From positions 2,450,501-2,514,500 of the forward strand of contig NZ_CP109599.1 of the NCBI RefSeq assembly GCF_036231945.1: 64,000 bases of DNA. The letters are read 5' to 3'. Below are positions 7,984 through 16,945 of the stretch, piece after piece (position 1 is the first letter of the stretch; the number at the start of each line of letters is the position of its first letter). A model generated the notes under the pieces. That model was not told the DNA's origin and searched no databases. It saw only the letters and a list, made by a program, of their open reading frames with translations. Position numbers and translations under genes: made by a program. The stretch comes from Streptomyces sp. NBC_01429 (GTDB taxonomy: Bacteria > Actinomycetota > Actinomycetes > Streptomycetales > Streptomycetaceae).

Positions 7984-9504
7984 TCAGCTCCGGCCGGCGA
8001 TGACCTCCGCCGCCGCCCGGCCGCACACACGCGCGGCGCCGTACGTGGCGATGTGCGGCGCTCCCTTGGGCTCCGCCTCGTTGACGCCCATCTCCACGAC
8101 GACCGTGTCGGGGCGCGCCGCCAGCAGGGCGTCCAGCGCGTCGGACATCCAGGAGTGCCGGTGGGCGTCGCGCACGACGGCGACGACCGTACGGTCCCCC
8201 GCCTCGGCGAGCACCGCGGCGGCCGGTCCGGCCGCCGCGTCCGCCGGGGCGCCGTAGGTGCCGGACCGGGTGCCGGGCAGCAGCCGCTCCAGCTCCGCCG
8301 CGAGGCCCCACGGGGTCTCGTCGCCCACGGCGATGTTCGCGACGGGGCTGAAGGCGGCGACGTACGGCGCCCGCGCGAGCGGCCGGACCGTCCCGGTCAC
8401 CCGTACGGCGCGGCGGGCCGCGACCAGGCCGATCGGGGTGCCGGGCGCGGTCCCCTCCTGTGCGTCCGCGCCCGGCCCCGAAGCCCCCCTGGCCCGGAGC
8501 GCCCAGTCGGCGAGGCCGCGCACCCGCGCGGCGGCGTCGGCCAGTCGCTCCTCGGACAGTTCGCCCGCCCGTACCGCCGCCACCAGCGCGTCGCGCAGCC
8601 GCAGCACGGTGTCCTCGTCCGCCAGGCCGCCGCCGACACAGATGGCGTCGGCGCCCGCCGCGATCGCGAGGACGGAGCCGCGCTCGACTCCGTACGCCGA
8701 GGCGATGGCGGCCATCTCGATGCCGTCGGTGATGATCGGCCCCTGGAAGCCCAGCTCCTCGCGCAGCAGACCGCCGAGGATCCGCCGGCTGAGGGTCGCG
8801 GGCCGGTCGGGGTCGAGTGCCGGGAGCAGGATGTGCGCGCTCATCACCGATCGGGAACCCGCCGCGATCGCCGCACGGAAGGGCAGCAGCTCACGGGCGT
8901 GCACGGTGTCCAGATCGGCGTCGATCCGGGGAATCGCGAGATGCGAGTCCACGGCGGTGTCGCCGTGCCCGGGGAAATGCTTCGTGCAGGCGGCGACCCC
9001 GGCGCTCTGGAGCCCCTCGACATACGCGGCGGTGTGCCGGGCCACCAGCTCGGGCCGGACGCCGAACGACCGTACCCCGATGACCGGGTTGTCCCGGTTG
9101 GAGTTCACATCGGCGGACGGCGCCCAGTTGAGGTTGACCCCGCACGCGGCGAGCCGGCGGCCCAGCTCCCGGGCGACGCTCCGGGTGAGTTCCGGGTCGT
9201 CGACGATGCCCAGGGCGTAGTTGCCGGGGAAGGAGGAGCCGTGGCGTACCTCCAGACGGGTGACATCGCCGCCCTCCTCGTCGATCGCGACGAGGACGTC
9301 GTCGCGCTCCCCGCGCAGCCGTTCGGTGAGCGCGGCGAGCTGCTCGGGCGAGTCGACGTTGCGGCCGAAGAGCCCGACGGAGCAGAGTCCCTCGCCGAGC
9401 CGCCGCAGCAGCCAGTCGGGCGCGGCGGTGCCGAGGAACCCGGGCTGGAGGACGGCGAGTGCGTCCCGGGTGAGCGTGTCCGTACCGGATACGAGCGTCG
9501 TCAT
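7984..9504 (-). CDS. dasD: GH3 beta-N-acetylglucosaminidase DasD
   Basis: 506-aa glycoside hydrolase family 3 enzyme of the NagZ/N-acetylhexosaminidase branch. It has AIDEEGGDVTRL, the branch-defining KHFPGHGDT (His acting as acid/base) and PIITDGIEM, where the Asp is the nucleophile. No signal peptide, so it should act in the cytoplasm on imported chitobiose. The start at 9504 lies 8 nt after the dasC stop with AGGA upstream, so it is the last gene of dasABCD. DasD of S. coelicolor has this position and activity. Confidence 0.9.
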   Translation of the reverse strand: MTTLVSGTDTLTRDALAVLQPGFLGTAAPDWLLRRLGEGLCSVGLFGRNVDSPEQLAALTERLRGERDDVLVAIDEEGGDVTRLEVRHGSSFPGNYALGIVDDPELTRSVARELGRRLAACGVNLNWAPSADVNSNRDNPVIGVRSFGVRPELVARHTAAYVEGLQSAGVAACTKHFPGHGDTAVDSHLAIPRIDADLDTVHARELLPFRAAIAAGSRSVMSAHILLPALDPDRPATLSRRILGGLLREELGFQGPIITDGIEMAAIASAYGVERGSVLAIAAGADAICVGGGLADEDTVLRLRDALVAAVRAGELSEERLADAAARVRGLADWALRARGASGPGADAQEGTAPGTPIGLVAARRAVRVTGTVRPLARAPYVAAFSPVANIAVGDETPWGLAAELERLLPGTRSGTYGAPADAAAGPAAAVLAEAGDRTVVAVVRDAHRHSWMSDALDALLAARPDTVVVEMGVNEAEPKGAPHIATYGAARVCGRAAAEVIAGRS

Positions 9505-9512
9505 CGGCTGTC

Positions 9513-10370
9513 CTAACCCTTCACTGCGCCGGAGGTGAGACCGGTCGCCATGTACTTCTGTACCAGGAGGAAGAAGGCCACCACCGGTATGGCGATCAGG
9601 GTGGAGGCGGCCATCAGGGCTCCGTAGTCGACGCCGCGCGAGGTGGTGAAGTTCATCAGCCACACGTTCAGCGTGTATTTGTCGTTGTCCTGGAGGAGTA
9701 CATAGGCGAGCAGGTACTCGTTCCACGCCGTGATCAGCGAGAAGATCGCCGCTGCGGCCAGCCCCGGGGCGAGCAGCGGGAAGGTGACCCGCCAGAAGGC
9801 GCCCATCCTGCCGCAGCCGTCCACCATCGCGGACTCCTCCAGCTCCTGCGGGATGTTGATGACGAAGCCGCGGATCATCCAGGTCGCGAAGGGCAGCGTC
9901 GACACCAGATAGATGACGATGACGCCCCAGTACTCGTTCAGCCCGCCCAGGTCGTTGAGCTGGATGTAGATGGGGATGAGCATCGCGGTCGGCGGCAGCA
10001 GCTGCACGACCAGCAGCACGATCATGAAGAACTTGCGGCCCCGGAAGCGGAACCGGCCGATGGCGAAGGCGGCGATGGTGGCCAGCAGCATCCCGCCGAG
10101 TACGGCGACGCCGCAGATGATCAGGCTGGACTGGATGGCCGTGCCGAAGTTCGGCTGGTTCATGGCCCGCTGGAAGTTGTCGAGCGTGAACGAGGAGGGC
10201 CACAGGGTCTGGTCGTAGCTGCGGATCTCGACGTTGGGCCGCAGCGAGCTGATGAGCAGCCAGTAGACCGGGAAGGCCATGACGACGAACACGCCCAGGC
10301 CCAGGACGTTGTAGACGAGCCGGTTCTTCTTGCGGTCCGGGCGGAGGGTCTGCGGGGTGGAGGCGCTCAT
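9513..10370 (-). CDS. dasC: Chitobiose ABC transporter permease DasC
   Basis: 285 aa, MalG/CUT1-type permease with six predicted membrane helices and the cytoplasmic EAA loop around EELEESAMVDGCG. A basic N-terminal tail precedes the first helix. Its ATG overlaps the dasB stop (ATGA). With DasA and DasB it imports N,N'-diacetylchitobiose; no ATPase gene is present here, and in S. coelicolor the shared ATPase MsiK serves this role. Confidence 0.93.
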   Translation of the reverse strand: MSASTPQTLRPDRKKNRLVYNVLGLGVFVVMAFPVYWLLISSLRPNVEIRSYDQTLWPSSFTLDNFQRAMNQPNFGTAIQSSLIICGVAVLGGMLLATIAAFAIGRFRFRGRKFFMIVLLVVQLLPPTAMLIPIYIQLNDLGGLNEYWGVIVIYLVSTLPFATWMIRGFVINIPQELEESAMVDGCGRMGAFWRVTFPLLAPGLAAAAIFSLITAWNEYLLAYVLLQDNDKYTLNVWLMNFTTSRGVDYGALMAASTLIAIPVVAFFLLVQKYMATGLTSGAVKG

Positions 10371-11377
10371 TCGACCTCTCCGATCTTGAGCAGCTGGCGC
10401 AGGTAGTACACGGCGACGCCGGAGAGCAGCAGGACGGTGATGAGGGAGATGGCCGCGCCCTGGCTGAACGAGTTGGACTCGAATGCCTTCTCGAACGAGT
10501 AGATGCCGAGGAGCGAGTACTCGGGCTCCGGCTTGTTGCCGCGGATCAGGAAGACCTGGCCGAAGACATTGAAGTCCCAGAGTACGGACAGGGTGCCCAC
10601 CATCTGGAAGACCGGCTTGATGACCGGCCAGGTCACGTACCGGAAGATCCCGGTGACGCCCGCGCCGTCGAGGGCCGCGGCCTCCTCCAGTTCCTTGGGG
10701 ACCTGGGTGAGGGCCGCGTAGAGGGTGACGGCGACGAAGGGGATGGCGCCCCAGACGACGACGGCTCCGATGATGACGAAGCCCTGCTTGGGGTCGAGGA
10801 ACCAGTTGTGGCCCTGGGCGTCCATTCCGAGGTACTTGGTCAGCACCATGTTCAGGACGCCGTAGTCGGAGTCGGCGAACCAGCGGAAGATGGAGGTCGC
10901 GACCAGCAGCGGCATCGACCAGGCGGCGACGAGCGCGGCGGTGAGCAGCAGCCGTACCCAGGTGTCCATGCGCTGCATCAGCATGGAGATGCCGAGACCG
11001 GCGGCCATGGTGGCGACCACACAGACGACCATGAAGACGACGGTCCGCAGGACCACGGCCCAGAACTCGCCGTCGCCGAGGATGTTGGTGAACTGGTCGA
11101 AGCCCACCCAGGGGGCGGCCTGCCCGCTCCACAGCTCCCGTCTGCCGACGTCCTGGAAGGACATGATGACGGTCTTCACGAGCGGCCAGACGAAGACGGC
11201 GGCGATCGCGACGAACGCGGGGGCTATCAGCAGGTAGGGCAGCAGCGCCCCGGCCTTGCGCCGCGGGCGCGTCGGCGGCGACCGGTCCGGCCGGGGAGAC
11301 CGGGGGCCGCCGGCCCCTTCGGGAACCGGCGCGACGGCTACCGGCGGGTCGGCTGCTTTCATCTCGGCGGCACTCAC
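10367..11377 (-). CDS. dasB: Chitobiose ABC transporter permease DasB
   Basis: 336 aa, MalF-type permease. A 40-residue Pro/Arg-rich cytoplasmic N-terminus precedes six helices; the EAA loop is at LEEAAALDGAGVTG. The GTG at 11377 is preferred because GGAAGG lies 9 nt upstream; an ATG five codons later is also possible. It is 120 bp downstream of dasA and overlaps dasC by four bases. Confidence 0.93.
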   Translation of the reverse strand: MSAAEMKAADPPVAVAPVPEGAGGPRSPRPDRSPPTRPRRKAGALLPYLLIAPAFVAIAAVFVWPLVKTVIMSFQDVGRRELWSGQAAPWVGFDQFTNILGDGEFWAVVLRTVVFMVVCVVATMAAGLGISMLMQRMDTWVRLLLTAALVAAWSMPLLVATSIFRWFADSDYGVLNMVLTKYLGMDAQGHNWFLDPKQGFVIIGAVVVWGAIPFVAVTLYAALTQVPKELEEAAALDGAGVTGIFRYVTWPVIKPVFQMVGTLSVLWDFNVFGQVFLIRGNKPEPEYSLLGIYSFEKAFESNSFSQGAAISLITVLLLSGVAVYYLRQLLKIGEVE

Positions 11378-11497
11378 GTGTGCTGGCCTTCCGTTCGGAC
11401 CTGGTACCGGAGGACGGGAGGCGGCGGAGCCCGGACGGCCCTGTACGGGCCTCGGACCCCGCCCCCTCCCGCGGACGATCAACGCGGAGCCGTTGGC

Positions 11498-12796
11498 TCA
11501 GGAGTCTTCGTTGATCATCTTGTTGATCTCCGCGTCGGCCGCCTTCGTGGCGTCGGCCACCGACTTGCCCTTGATGATGTCGAGCAGCATCACCTCAAGG
11601 GTTTCCTTCTTCTCGATGGCGGTCCAGCCCGGGGCGATCGGGGTGAACCACGCGTCGGGAACGGCGTTGGCGATCGGCGCCGTGTCCGGGTTGGCCTTCA
11701 GCGGCTCCAGCTGCTTGGTGTTGTTCGGCAGGATGTCCTTGGAGGCGAGCACCTCCTGCGACTTGCCGCTGGTGAAGGCGGCGATCCACTCCTCGCCGAG
11801 GTCCTGGACCTTCGACTTGGAGATGGTGGCGAGGTCGGAGCCGCCGATGAAGGACGGCAGGGCCTTGCCGTCGGGGCCGGGCATACCGGCGATGCCGATC
11901 TTGTCCTTCAGCTTCGGATTGCCGTTCTGGGCCGGGTCGATGACGCTGCCCGACTCCCAGCCGTTGCCGTAGAGGAGCGCGGTCTTCTCGTTGGCCATGA
12001 CGTTGGCGTGGTCCGCCTCGTCCTTGGTCTTGTCACCGTGGTTGTACTTCTTCACCAGGTCGACGAAGTGCTGGATGCCCTTCTGGGCCTCCGGGGTGGA
12101 GAGGGTGGACTTCCACTCCTTGGCGCCCTCGTCGTACTCGGCTATCTGCCCGCCGTACGCGGCCACGTACGACATGGCGGCGTACCAGTAGCGGCCCGGG
12201 AGGTAGAGCGGCGAGAACGCCTTGTCCTTGCCGTTCTTCGCCTGGATCTTGTCGAGCGCCTTGGTCAGGTCGGCCTCGGTGGCGGGCAGTTCGTCGGAGC
12301 CCGTACCGGCCTTGAACATGTCCTTGTTGTAGATCGCCACGCGCGCGCCGGCGTAGTAGGGCACGCAGTACTGCTTGCCCTCGAAGGAGCAGGTGTCCTT
12401 CAGGCCCTTGATCCAGGTGTCCGAGTTCTCGTACTTCTTCGGGTCGATCTCACCGAGAGCGCCGTTGAGGATGTACGTCATGGTCTCGGTGTTGCCCAGC
12501 TCGACGACGTCGGGGAACTTGTCGCCGGAGAGCGCCGCGTCGAGCTTCTTGGCCTTGTCCGCCCACTGCTGGTAGTTGACGTTGACCTTGACGTTCGGGT
12601 ACTTCTCCTTGAACTGCGCGTTGACGTCCTTGACCAGTTCCGGCCAGGTGCTCTGCGCGTCGGACATCAGCCAGACGGTCAGCGTCTCCTTACGGTCCTT
12701 GGGATCCTTGGACGCCGAGCTGTCGTCCGATCCGCACGCCGCTACGCTGAACATCATGCCCGCGACGCCGACCGCCGCGATGAGCTTGCGCTTCAC
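11498..12796 (-). CDS. dasA: Chitobiose-binding lipoprotein DasA
   Basis: 432-aa solute-binding protein (SBP_bac family) of a CUT1 importer. A lipoprotein signal is evident: basic VKRK, hydrophobic segment, and lipobox with Cys21 (SVAAC-GSDD), so the mature protein is anchored outside the membrane. GTG at 12796 has GAGGAGG upstream. It is the first gene of the das operon, and its divergent promoter region carries two DasR operators. DasA of S. coelicolor binds chitobiose and affects development. Confidence 0.95.
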   Translation of the reverse strand: MKRKLIAAVGVAGMMFSVAACGSDDSSASKDPKDRKETLTVWLMSDAQSTWPELVKDVNAQFKEKYPNVKVNVNYQQWADKAKKLDAALSGDKFPDVVELGNTETMTYILNGALGEIDPKKYENSDTWIKGLKDTCSFEGKQYCVPYYAGARVAIYNKDMFKAGTGSDELPATEADLTKALDKIQAKNGKDKAFSPLYLPGRYWYAAMSYVAAYGGQIAEYDEGAKEWKSTLSTPEAQKGIQHFVDLVKKYNHGDKTKDEADHANVMANEKTALLYGNGWESGSVIDPAQNGNPKLKDKIGIAGMPGPDGKALPSFIGGSDLATISKSKVQDLGEEWIAAFTSGKSQEVLASKDILPNNTKQLEPLKANPDTAPIANAVPDAWFTPIAPGWTAIEKKETLEVMLLDIIKGKSVADATKAADAEINKMINEDS

Positions 12797-12927
12797 GCCA
12801 TCCTCCTCAAGGGATGCCTGCAACCCCCCTGCCCGCCGCGAAGACCGCGAAGACTCAAGACAAGTACTGACACGTACTGCTGACACGTACGACTGACAAG
12901 TACCGCTGGGGCCGGGACCTGATCTTT

Positions 12928-12943
12928 AATGGTTTAGACCAGT
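12928..12943. promoter_or_regulatory. DasR operator 1 between dasA and dasR
   Basis: AATGGTTTAGACCAGT, 14 of 16 matches to the DasR consensus and the best copy in the window. It lies 132 bp upstream of dasA. Confidence 0.9.
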
Positions 12944-12951
12944 ACCGGGAG

Positions 12952-12967
12952 CTTGGCCTAGACCTTT
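12952..12967. promoter_or_regulatory. DasR operator 2 between dasA and dasR
   Basis: CTTGGCCTAGACCTTT, 11 of 16 matches with CTAGACC intact. Its centre is 24 bp from that of operator 1, about two helical turns, so both dimers would sit on the same face. Confidence 0.65.
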
Positions 12968-13025
12968 AGGGGTGTCAAGGGTGTATAAGAAGGGCTGTCG
13001 CGTCCGTTACCGGACCGACACATGA

Positions 13026-13889
<864 letters not shown>

Positions 13890-14064
13890 GTGCCGCGCTG
13901 GTCGGCGCGCTGACCAACTCACGCCGACCGGCGAGACCGTCACCAACTCCTTGCCGAATCCACACTTTCCGTACCGATGTCCGGACGGGGGGTGACGGCG
14001 GGCGATCCCCTGGCTTAGTTTTCCTGCGTGTTCAGCAGGTGACCAGTGAGGGGACCACTCGCCC

Positions 14065-16323
14065 ATGCCAGAGCCCGCACCGACCGACGCCGCACCCGAC
14101 GCCGCACCCGGATCCGGTTCCGCACCCGGATCCGCACCGGGCGCGGCCCCGAAGCTCACGCCCGGATCAATCACCGTCTGGGCGCTCGTCGCCCTGGTGG
14201 GCGCGGCGGGCTGGGGGGTGCTCGCCCTCTCCCGCGGCGAGGAGGTGTCGGCCGCCTGGATGCTGGCCGCGGCCCTGGGTTCGTATGCCATCGCCTACCG
14301 CTTCTACTCCCGCTTCATCGCCAACCGGGTGCTCAAGGTCGACAAGACCCGGGCCACCCCGGCCGAGCGGCTCGACAACGGTGTCGACTTCCACCCCACC
14401 GACCGGCGTGTGCTGTTCGGCCACCACTTCGCGGCCATCGCGGGGGCCGGGCCGCTGGTCGGTCCCGTCCTCGCCGCACAGATGGGGTATCTGCCCGGCA
14501 CCATCTGGATCGTGGCGGGCGTGATCTTCGCCGGCGCCGTCCAGGACATGGTGACGCTGTTCTTCTCCACCCGCCGCGACGGCCGGTCGCTCGGCCAGAT
14601 CGCCCGGGACGAGATCGGCCCCTTCGGCGGGGCCGCCGCGCTGGTCGCGGTCTTCATGATCATGATCATTCTGCTGGCCGTGCTGGCACTGGTCATCGTC
14701 AACGCCCTGGCCCACTCGCCGTGGGGCGTCTTCTCCATCGCCATGACCATCCCGATCGCCCTGTTCATGGGCGTGTACCTGCGCGTGCTGCGGCCCGGCC
14801 GGGTCACCGAGGTCTCGGTCATCGGCGTGGCGCTGCTGCTGCTCGCCATCGTGTCGGGCGGCTGGGTCGCGGAGTCCTCGCTCGCCGGCACCTTCACGCT
14901 GGAAGCGAGCACGCTGGTCATCTGGATGATCGCGTACGGCTTCCTCGCCTCCGTACTCCCGGTGTGGATGCTGCTGGCGCCGCGCGACTACCTGTCGACG
15001 TTCATGAAGGTCGGCACGATCGTGCTGCTCGCGCTCGGCGTGGTCATCGCGCTTCCGACGCTGAAGATGGACGCGGTGACCGAGTTCGCGAGCCGGGGTG
15101 ACGGGCCGGTCTTCGCCGGATCGATGTTCCCGTTCGTCTTCATCACCATCGCGTGCGGCGCGCTCTCCGGGTTCCACTCCCTGATCTCCTCGGGCACCAC
15201 TCCGAAGATGGTCCAGAAGGAGACCCAGATCCGGATGATCGGCTACGGCGCGATGCTGACCGAGTCGTTCGTCGCGATCATGGCGATGATCACGGCCTGT
15301 GTCATCGACCCGGGTCTGTACTTCGCGGTCAACTCCCCGGCCGGGGTCATCGGCGGTACGGTCGAATCGGCGTCGCAGGCGGTCGCCAACCTCGGCTTCA
15401 CCATCTCGCCCGACCAACTCGCCCAGGCGGCCAAGGACGTCGAGGAGACCAGCCTGCTGTCGCGGACCGGCGGCGCGCCGACCTTCGCCCTCGGCATGTC
15501 GGAGATCTTCTCGTCCGTCCTCGGCGGCACCGCGCTGAAGGCGTTCTGGTACCACTTCGCGATCATGTTCGAGGCGCTGTTCATCCTCACCACGGTGGAC
15601 GCGGGCACCCGTGTCGGGCGCTTCATGCTCCAGGACATGCTCGGCAACGTGTACAAGCCGATGCGCCAGGTCAGCTGGAAGCCGGGCGTCTGGTTCGCCA
15701 GCGCGGTGGTGGTCGGCGGCTGGGGCTACTTCCTGTGGGTCGGCGTCCACGACCCGCTGGGCGGCATCAACCAGCTGTTCCCGCTCTTCGGCATCGCCAA
15801 CCAGCTGCTGGCTGCGGTGGCCCTCGCCGTCTGCACGACGCTGCTGGTCAAGTCAGGACGGCTGAAATGGGCCTGGGTGACCGCCGTACCGCTCGCCTGG
15901 GACGCCGCCGTGACCCTCACGGCGAGCTGGCAGAAGATCTTCTCCGGCGACCCGAAGGTGGGCTTCTTCACCCAGCGCGACGTGTACCAGTCGGCCATCG
16001 ACCGGGGCGAGGTGCTGCCGCCGGCCAAGACGATGGACGACATGCACACCGTCGTGACCAACTCCACGGTGGACGGGGTCCTCTCGGCCCTCTTCGCGCT
16101 CCTGATCCTCGTGGTCATCGCGGACGCCGGACGGGTCTGCCTCAAGGCGATCCGCGCACCGGAGAGCGTGAAACTGTCGGAGGCGCCGTACGTCAGGTCC
16201 GGCATCGTCGCCCCGGCGGGGATGATCCCCACCCAGGAGGAGAAGGCGGAGCTGGCCGCCGCCGAGGCGGAGGCGAAGGTGGCGGCGGGCGCGGGAGCGG
16301 GACCGGGAAGCGGCGCCTCATGA
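14065..16323 (+). CDS. cstA: CstA-family carbon starvation/peptide or pyruvate transporter
   Basis: 752 aa with about sixteen to eighteen hydrophobic segments. The CstA signature region is FGHHFAAIAGAGPLVGPVLA near residue 115 and the GFHSLISSGTTPKM motif near residue 370. The N-terminal 30 residues are an Ala/Pro/Gly/Asp repeat not found in E. coli CstA. Characterised relatives move peptides or pyruvate during starvation; the substrate here is unknown. It is translationally coupled to the small YbdD-type gene that follows (ATGA). Confidence 0.9.
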   Translation: MPEPAPTDAAPDAAPGSGSAPGSAPGAAPKLTPGSITVWALVALVGAAGWGVLALSRGEEVSAAWMLAAALGSYAIAYRFYSRFIANRVLKVDKTRATPAERLDNGVDFHPTDRRVLFGHHFAAIAGAGPLVGPVLAAQMGYLPGTIWIVAGVIFAGAVQDMVTLFFSTRRDGRSLGQIARDEIGPFGGAAALVAVFMIMIILLAVLALVIVNALAHSPWGVFSIAMTIPIALFMGVYLRVLRPGRVTEVSVIGVALLLLAIVSGGWVAESSLAGTFTLEASTLVIWMIAYGFLASVLPVWMLLAPRDYLSTFMKVGTIVLLALGVVIALPTLKMDAVTEFASRGDGPVFAGSMFPFVFITIACGALSGFHSLISSGTTPKMVQKETQIRMIGYGAMLTESFVAIMAMITACVIDPGLYFAVNSPAGVIGGTVESASQAVANLGFTISPDQLAQAAKDVEETSLLSRTGGAPTFALGMSEIFSSVLGGTALKAFWYHFAIMFEALFILTTVDAGTRVGRFMLQDMLGNVYKPMRQVSWKPGVWFASAVVVGGWGYFLWVGVHDPLGGINQLFPLFGIANQLLAAVALAVCTTLLVKSGRLKWAWVTAVPLAWDAAVTLTASWQKIFSGDPKVGFFTQRDVYQSAIDRGEVLPPAKTMDDMHTVVTNSTVDGVLSALFALLILVVIADAGRVCLKAIRAPESVKLSEAPYVRSGIVAPAGMIPTQEEKAELAAAEAEAKVAAGAGAGPGSGAS

Positions 16324-16538
16324 CGGCGGCCGTGACCGTGACCGCCAGAGCGCGGCACATCGCCGGGCGGATCCGCTGGTACGTGCGCGAGCTGACCGGC
16401 GAGTCGGGGTACGACCGGTACGTCGCCCACACCACCGCCCACGCCCCGGAGGCCCGGATCATGAGCCGCCGGGCCTTCGAACGCAGCCGCACGGACGCCC
16501 GCGAGGCCGACCCGCGCGAGGGCTTCCGCTGCTGCTGA
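16320..16538 (+). CDS. YbdD/YjiX family small protein
   Basis: 72 aa of the DUF466/YbdD family, which accompanies CstA-type transporters in many bacteria and is needed for transport in the E. coli BtsT/YjiX and CstA/YbdD pairs. The core is IRWYVRELTGESGYDRYV followed by a basic helix. The ATG overlaps the cstA stop. It ends in two cysteines. Confidence 0.85.
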   Translation: MTAAVTVTARARHIAGRIRWYVRELTGESGYDRYVAHTTAHAPEARIMSRRAFERSRTDAREADPREGFRCC

Positions 16539-16623
16539 ACGGCCGCACCACGAAGGCACAGCGGTGCCGGGAGGGGTACCGGGAGCGGTACCAGCGACCG
16601 TAACCGAAGCGACCCACGACACA

Positions 16624-16661
16624 ACATCTGGGGGGTGCCGCACCGCGCGCCCCCCAGATGT
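16624..16661 (+). terminator. Hairpin after cstA-ybdD, directly before the riboswitch
   Basis: Perfect 12-bp stem ACATCTGGGGGG/CCCCCCAGATGT with a 14-nt loop, 85 nt after the ybdD stop. Confidence 0.7.
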
Positions 16662-16675
16662 ATGCTCGACCTCGC

Positions 16676-16792
16676 TGTCGACGCAGGGGAATCCGGTGCG
16701 AATCCGGAACTGTCCCGCAACGGTATGCGTTGGCGTGTTTTGTCACGCCCGCGTAAGTCCGGGTACCTGCCGACGGTGCGTCCGGCTCGACC
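16676..16792 (+). promoter_or_regulatory. Cobalamin (B12) riboswitch controlling nrdAB
   Basis: The conserved core is recognisable: GGGGAATCCGGTGCGAATCC from 16686, then a segment ending TCCCGCAACGGTA, a variable hairpin with GGCGTG and CACGCC arms, and the closing AGTCCGGGTACCTGCC ending at 16771. GCAGG at 16683 can pair with CCTGC at 16766. The usual B12 box GCCACTG reads GCAACGG here. In S. coelicolor a B12 riboswitch represses the class Ia nrdABS operon so that the B12-dependent class II enzyme is used instead; the position here is the same. Boundaries are approximate. Confidence 0.9.
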
Positions 16793-16945
16793 CGATCCGG
16801 ACGCCCAGACGTCCGGGCCTCGCGGTTGGGCCGGTGGACGCCGTACGCGGTAGGTGCTGCCCGGACACGGGCCGCGTCCCCCTGCGTACGGCCGGTCCCC
16901 CGTTTCCCTCCGTTGGCCCAGAGCCGAGCGAGGGAGAGCCCCACC

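Larger units (their letters stand above)
16539..16945 (+). other. 407-bp non-coding region: terminator, riboswitch and nrdA leader
   Basis: Contains the hairpin 16624-16661, the cobalamin riboswitch and a roughly 150-nt leader before nrdA. In that leader GCCGTACGC (16840-16848) can pair with GCGTACGGC (16884-16892), a candidate for the riboswitch expression platform. Confidence 0.6.

Noticed and set aside
16539..16945. NrdR boxes upstream of nrdAB
   Set aside because: No ACAC-ATATAT-like pair is present near the riboswitch; control appears to rest on the riboswitch.
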